Source: Methanobacterium sp. UBA279 (GTDB lineage: Archaea; Methanobacteriota; Methanobacteria; Methanobacteriales; Methanobacteriaceae). From it: a DNA stretch of 62,345 nt. Made by a program: the position numbers and the translations under genes. Location of the stretch: assembly GCA_002502855.1 (NCBI GenBank), contig DAQK01000004.1:1-62345 (forward strand), in the 5' to 3' direction. A model generated the notes under the pieces. It saw only the letters and a program-made list of their open reading frames with translations, searched no databases and was not told where the DNA came from. Below, piece by piece: positions 60,229 to 62,345 of this stretch. Position 1 is the first letter of the stretch. Each line of letters opens with the position of its first letter.

Positions 60229-60500
60229 ACAGAAGCGTTTAAAAGTCTATATATAATTATTTATCAATATAAAAAGGTATTTTAACAAAAAAATAGATTT
60301 CACCCCACCAAAACACAAAAGACAAGACAAAAACAAAAATTTCAAACCAAAAAATCTAAGGGGGAGCCTAAAGAAATTAAAAAAAAATCCAAAAAAATTA
60401 TATTATGGGATAATCTCATAACATCAATAAAGGTATTTCGAAATTCATAGTATGTGAGAAATTTTTATGAATCGCTTTGGAATGATAAGGACTGATTATT

Positions 60501-60615
60501 GAATATGTGGATGCGAGATACATAGTTGAAATAGGATCGGATACAGGGATAAATACTGAAAATATCTTAGAATACTGTGTAGATAATGATGCGCCAGATT
60601 AAATGATTTTAGATG
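60501..60615 (+). pseudogene. Methyltransferase fragment
   Basis: A short frame reads YIVEIGSDTGINTENILEYC and then VDNDA before breaking. This is the first beta strand and SAM-binding loop of a class I methyltransferase. Such genes occur in surface-polysaccharide clusters, as do the glycosyltransferases next to it. The stretch 60229-60480 is A-rich with no gene. Confidence 0.5.
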
Positions 60616-60618
60616 ATG

Positions 60619-60684
60619 AATATGACAAATAAAAATAAAATAGTTGTTTATACTGTAATTACTGGAGAATATGATGATAATTAA
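60619..60684 (+). pseudogene. Start of a DUF616-like glycosyltransferase
   Basis: From ATG 60619 the frame reads MTNKNKIVVYTVITGEYDDN and stops. The phrase VVYTVITGxYD is the beginning of DUF616/TOD1-type glycosyltransferases; the rest is gone. It overlaps the start of the next gene. Confidence 0.45.
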
Positions 60685-62332
60685 GTATTTTAAAGACCAA
60701 ACAGGTAAACATACGGGTTTGAAATCCCGAAAATTAGGTTTTTGGCTTTTCCTCATAATGTTTACATTTAAAGAATTAACATCTGGTACTGGTATAAAAA
60801 ATATTTTATTTACTTTAAATGGATTAAGAGTAGTTGAAAAAGATTCATTATTCGACAAAGAATTTTACTTGAAAAAATACGAAGACGTAAGTCGTTCGGG
60901 ACAACATCCATTACTACATTATATATATCATGGGATTAAGGAAGGCCGAGATCCTAATCCTTATTTCAATGGAAAATACTACTTGAAAAAATATCCAGAT
61001 GTTAAAAAAGCTGGTAAAAATCCTTTTTTGCATTATATTCGTCATGGCAGAAAAGAAGGAAGGTATCCTAACATAAAAAAAGAAAAATTATCATCAAAAT
61101 ACAAGCTGAAAATTGCTGAAAAAAAGATTACCAAATTAGAAGCATCATTAAATGATTACAATGAAAAAACAAAGATGGTTGAGAATAGAACTTTGGCTGC
61201 AGAGAACAAAATTACCAAATTAGAAAGGTCGATACAAAAATACGAGCGCCTTCTCACATTAAATCAAATAAATAAAGATAAAATTGGAAGCGATTTTGAA
61301 AACTTCAAAGGTTATGGAATAAACAAAATTAAGAGAAGTCCAAAAATTATCGTTTCTTTAACCTCGTTTCCAGAGAGAATGTATGATGTACACTTTGCCA
61401 TATATTCTCTACTTATACAAAAACTTAAACCTGATGAAGTGATTTTGTGGTTAAGTACAGAAGAATTTCCTAATAAGGAAGACGACATCCCAATCAAAGT
61501 ACTTAATTTAAAGAAACACGGTTTAAACATTCGATTTGTTGATGGAAATTTAAAAAGTTATAAAAAATTAATCTATACATTGAAAGAATTTCCTCAAGAT
61601 ATCATTGTGACCGCTGATGATGATGTTTTTTACCCAGAAGATTGGCTGGAAAAATTAATGGATGAGTATGACGGCAAAAACATAGTCTGCCATAGGGCTC
61701 ATTTAATGATTTTTGATAACGGTACTGTCAAACCATATATTCAATGGCCCAAAGTTATAAAAACTGACGAAATTTCTTTTAAAAACTTTTTCACCGGCGT
61801 AGGAGGTGTTTTATATCCTCCTAATTGTTTGTACAAAGACGTGTTAAATGAAAATATTTTCATGGAATTATCTCCAGATGCAGATGATGTTTGGTTTTGG
61901 GCGATGGGTGTAATGAACAACACCAAGATAAAAATTGTAAAAAATGGCTATAAAATGCCTAATTATGTAAACCCAAAGCGTGAGTTAGGTTTTTCAGATG
62001 AAAAAATACTATTTACCACGAATTCAGAGAAGAACACAGAATTTATGAAACGGGTAATGGACAAATATCCTGAAATCATGAAAAAATTAAAAAAAGAAAC
62101 ATGTGTTAAAGTTTCAATAATTATTCCAGTATATAATGCTGAAAAACATCTGCAAAAATGCTTAGATAGTCTTATTAATCAAACTCTAAAAGATATAGAA
62201 ATAATTTGTGTTAATGATGGTTCTACAGATAGTTCTTTAGAAATCTTAGAAAAATATGCGTCTAAAGATAAAAGAATAAGAATAGTAAATCAAAAAAATC
62301 AAGATAGAGGAACTGCTAGAAATAATCAGTAG
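60671..62332 (+). CDS. Glycosyltransferase, probably interrupted near its GT2 domain
   Basis: 553 residues. Two N-terminal repeats of the type FDKEFYLKKYEDV ... HYIYHGIKEGRDPN, common in surface-glycan transferases, then a coiled coil (about 140-200), a glycosyltransferase-like domain with ADDDVFYPEDWL (acidic DxD-like motif), and the first ~70 residues of a GT2 domain (VSIIIPVYNAEKHLQ, VNDGSTDSS). It stops at TAG 62330 just after ARNN, where family members continue with the rest of the fold, so a premature stop or frameshift is likely. The window ends here. Confidence 0.7.
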   Translation: MMIIKYFKDQTGKHTGLKSRKLGFWLFLIMFTFKELTSGTGIKNILFTLNGLRVVEKDSLFDKEFYLKKYEDVSRSGQHPLLHYIYHGIKEGRDPNPYFNGKYYLKKYPDVKKAGKNPFLHYIRHGRKEGRYPNIKKEKLSSKYKLKIAEKKITKLEASLNDYNEKTKMVENRTLAAENKITKLERSIQKYERLLTLNQINKDKIGSDFENFKGYGINKIKRSPKIIVSLTSFPERMYDVHFAIYSLLIQKLKPDEVILWLSTEEFPNKEDDIPIKVLNLKKHGLNIRFVDGNLKSYKKLIYTLKEFPQDIIVTADDDVFYPEDWLEKLMDEYDGKNIVCHRAHLMIFDNGTVKPYIQWPKVIKTDEISFKNFFTGVGGVLYPPNCLYKDVLNENIFMELSPDADDVWFWAMGVMNNTKIKIVKNGYKMPNYVNPKRELGFSDEKILFTTNSEKNTEFMKRVMDKYPEIMKKLKKETCVKVSIIIPVYNAEKHLQKCLDSLINQTLKDIEIICVNDGSTDSSLEILEKYASKDKRIRIVNQKNQDRGTARNNQ

Positions 62333-62345
62333 TTCGTAAGGTTAA

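Overview
This window comes from a methanogenic archaeon of the order Methanobacteriales, probably Methanobacterium or a close relative. The evidence is archaeal-type ribosomal proteins (L32e, L19e, L14e, L18e, L34e, S4e), RNA polymerase subunits D, N and K, a SPOUT gene followed by L3, and an archaeal mevalonate pathway. The order SPOUT-L3-L4-L23-L2 ... enolase-S2-MEMO-mevalonate kinase-IPK-IDI2-RNase J-idsA-gltX is the order I know from the start of the Methanothermobacter thermautotrophicus chromosome. Start sites use GGTGAT or GGAGGT ribosome-binding sites, and several starts are TTG or GTG.

Positions 1-34.4 kb are conserved core. The S10/spc/alpha-type ribosomal cluster also carries SecY, an EMC3/YidC-like insertase, adenylate and cytidylate kinases, Cbf5/TruB, RNase P Rpp29 and aIF1. 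Next come two tRNA genes (Ser-GGA and an intron-containing tRNA), rpoN, rpoK, enolase and a ferredoxin. Last is an isoprenoid block (mevalonate kinase, isopentenyl phosphate kinase, type 2 IPP isomerase, polyprenyl synthase), with RNase J and GluRS. Three genes (S14, RpoN and a set of tiny ORFs) are easily missed because they are short.

Positions 34.6-38.5 kb hold an ArsR-type regulator with a 26-bp palindrome over its promoter, a bacterial-type LonA protease, and an ATPase remnant that lacks its N-terminal P-loop part. From 38.59 kb (tyrosine integrase) to about 57 kb (Hjc resolvase) lies an AT-rich integrated element. Its left part holds a regulator with two palindromic operators and small zinc-ribbon proteins. 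The middle is a defence island: a type IIG restriction-methyltransferase, a zinc-ribbon/HEPN protein and a zinc-ribbon PD-(D/E)xK nuclease. The right part holds membrane and secreted proteins, including a chain of seven genes joined mostly by ATGA or TAATG overlaps and encoding two CARDB-type surface proteins plus micro-proteins.

The most unusual part is 46.0-46.4 kb and 47.95-49.73 kb. These are GC-rich stretches without convincing genes that flank the nuclease. They share two repeated motifs (three copies each) with TTCG-type hairpins. One stretch also folds into a 227-nt rod-like hairpin and is followed by a terminator-like hairpin with eight T. I read them as undescribed structured RNAs or RNA-like mobile repeats.

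Positions 57.1-62.3 kb are a worn accessory zone: a lipoprotein, transposase remnants, fragments of glycosylation-cluster genes, and a glycosyltransferase that ends in a stop codon just before the window edge.
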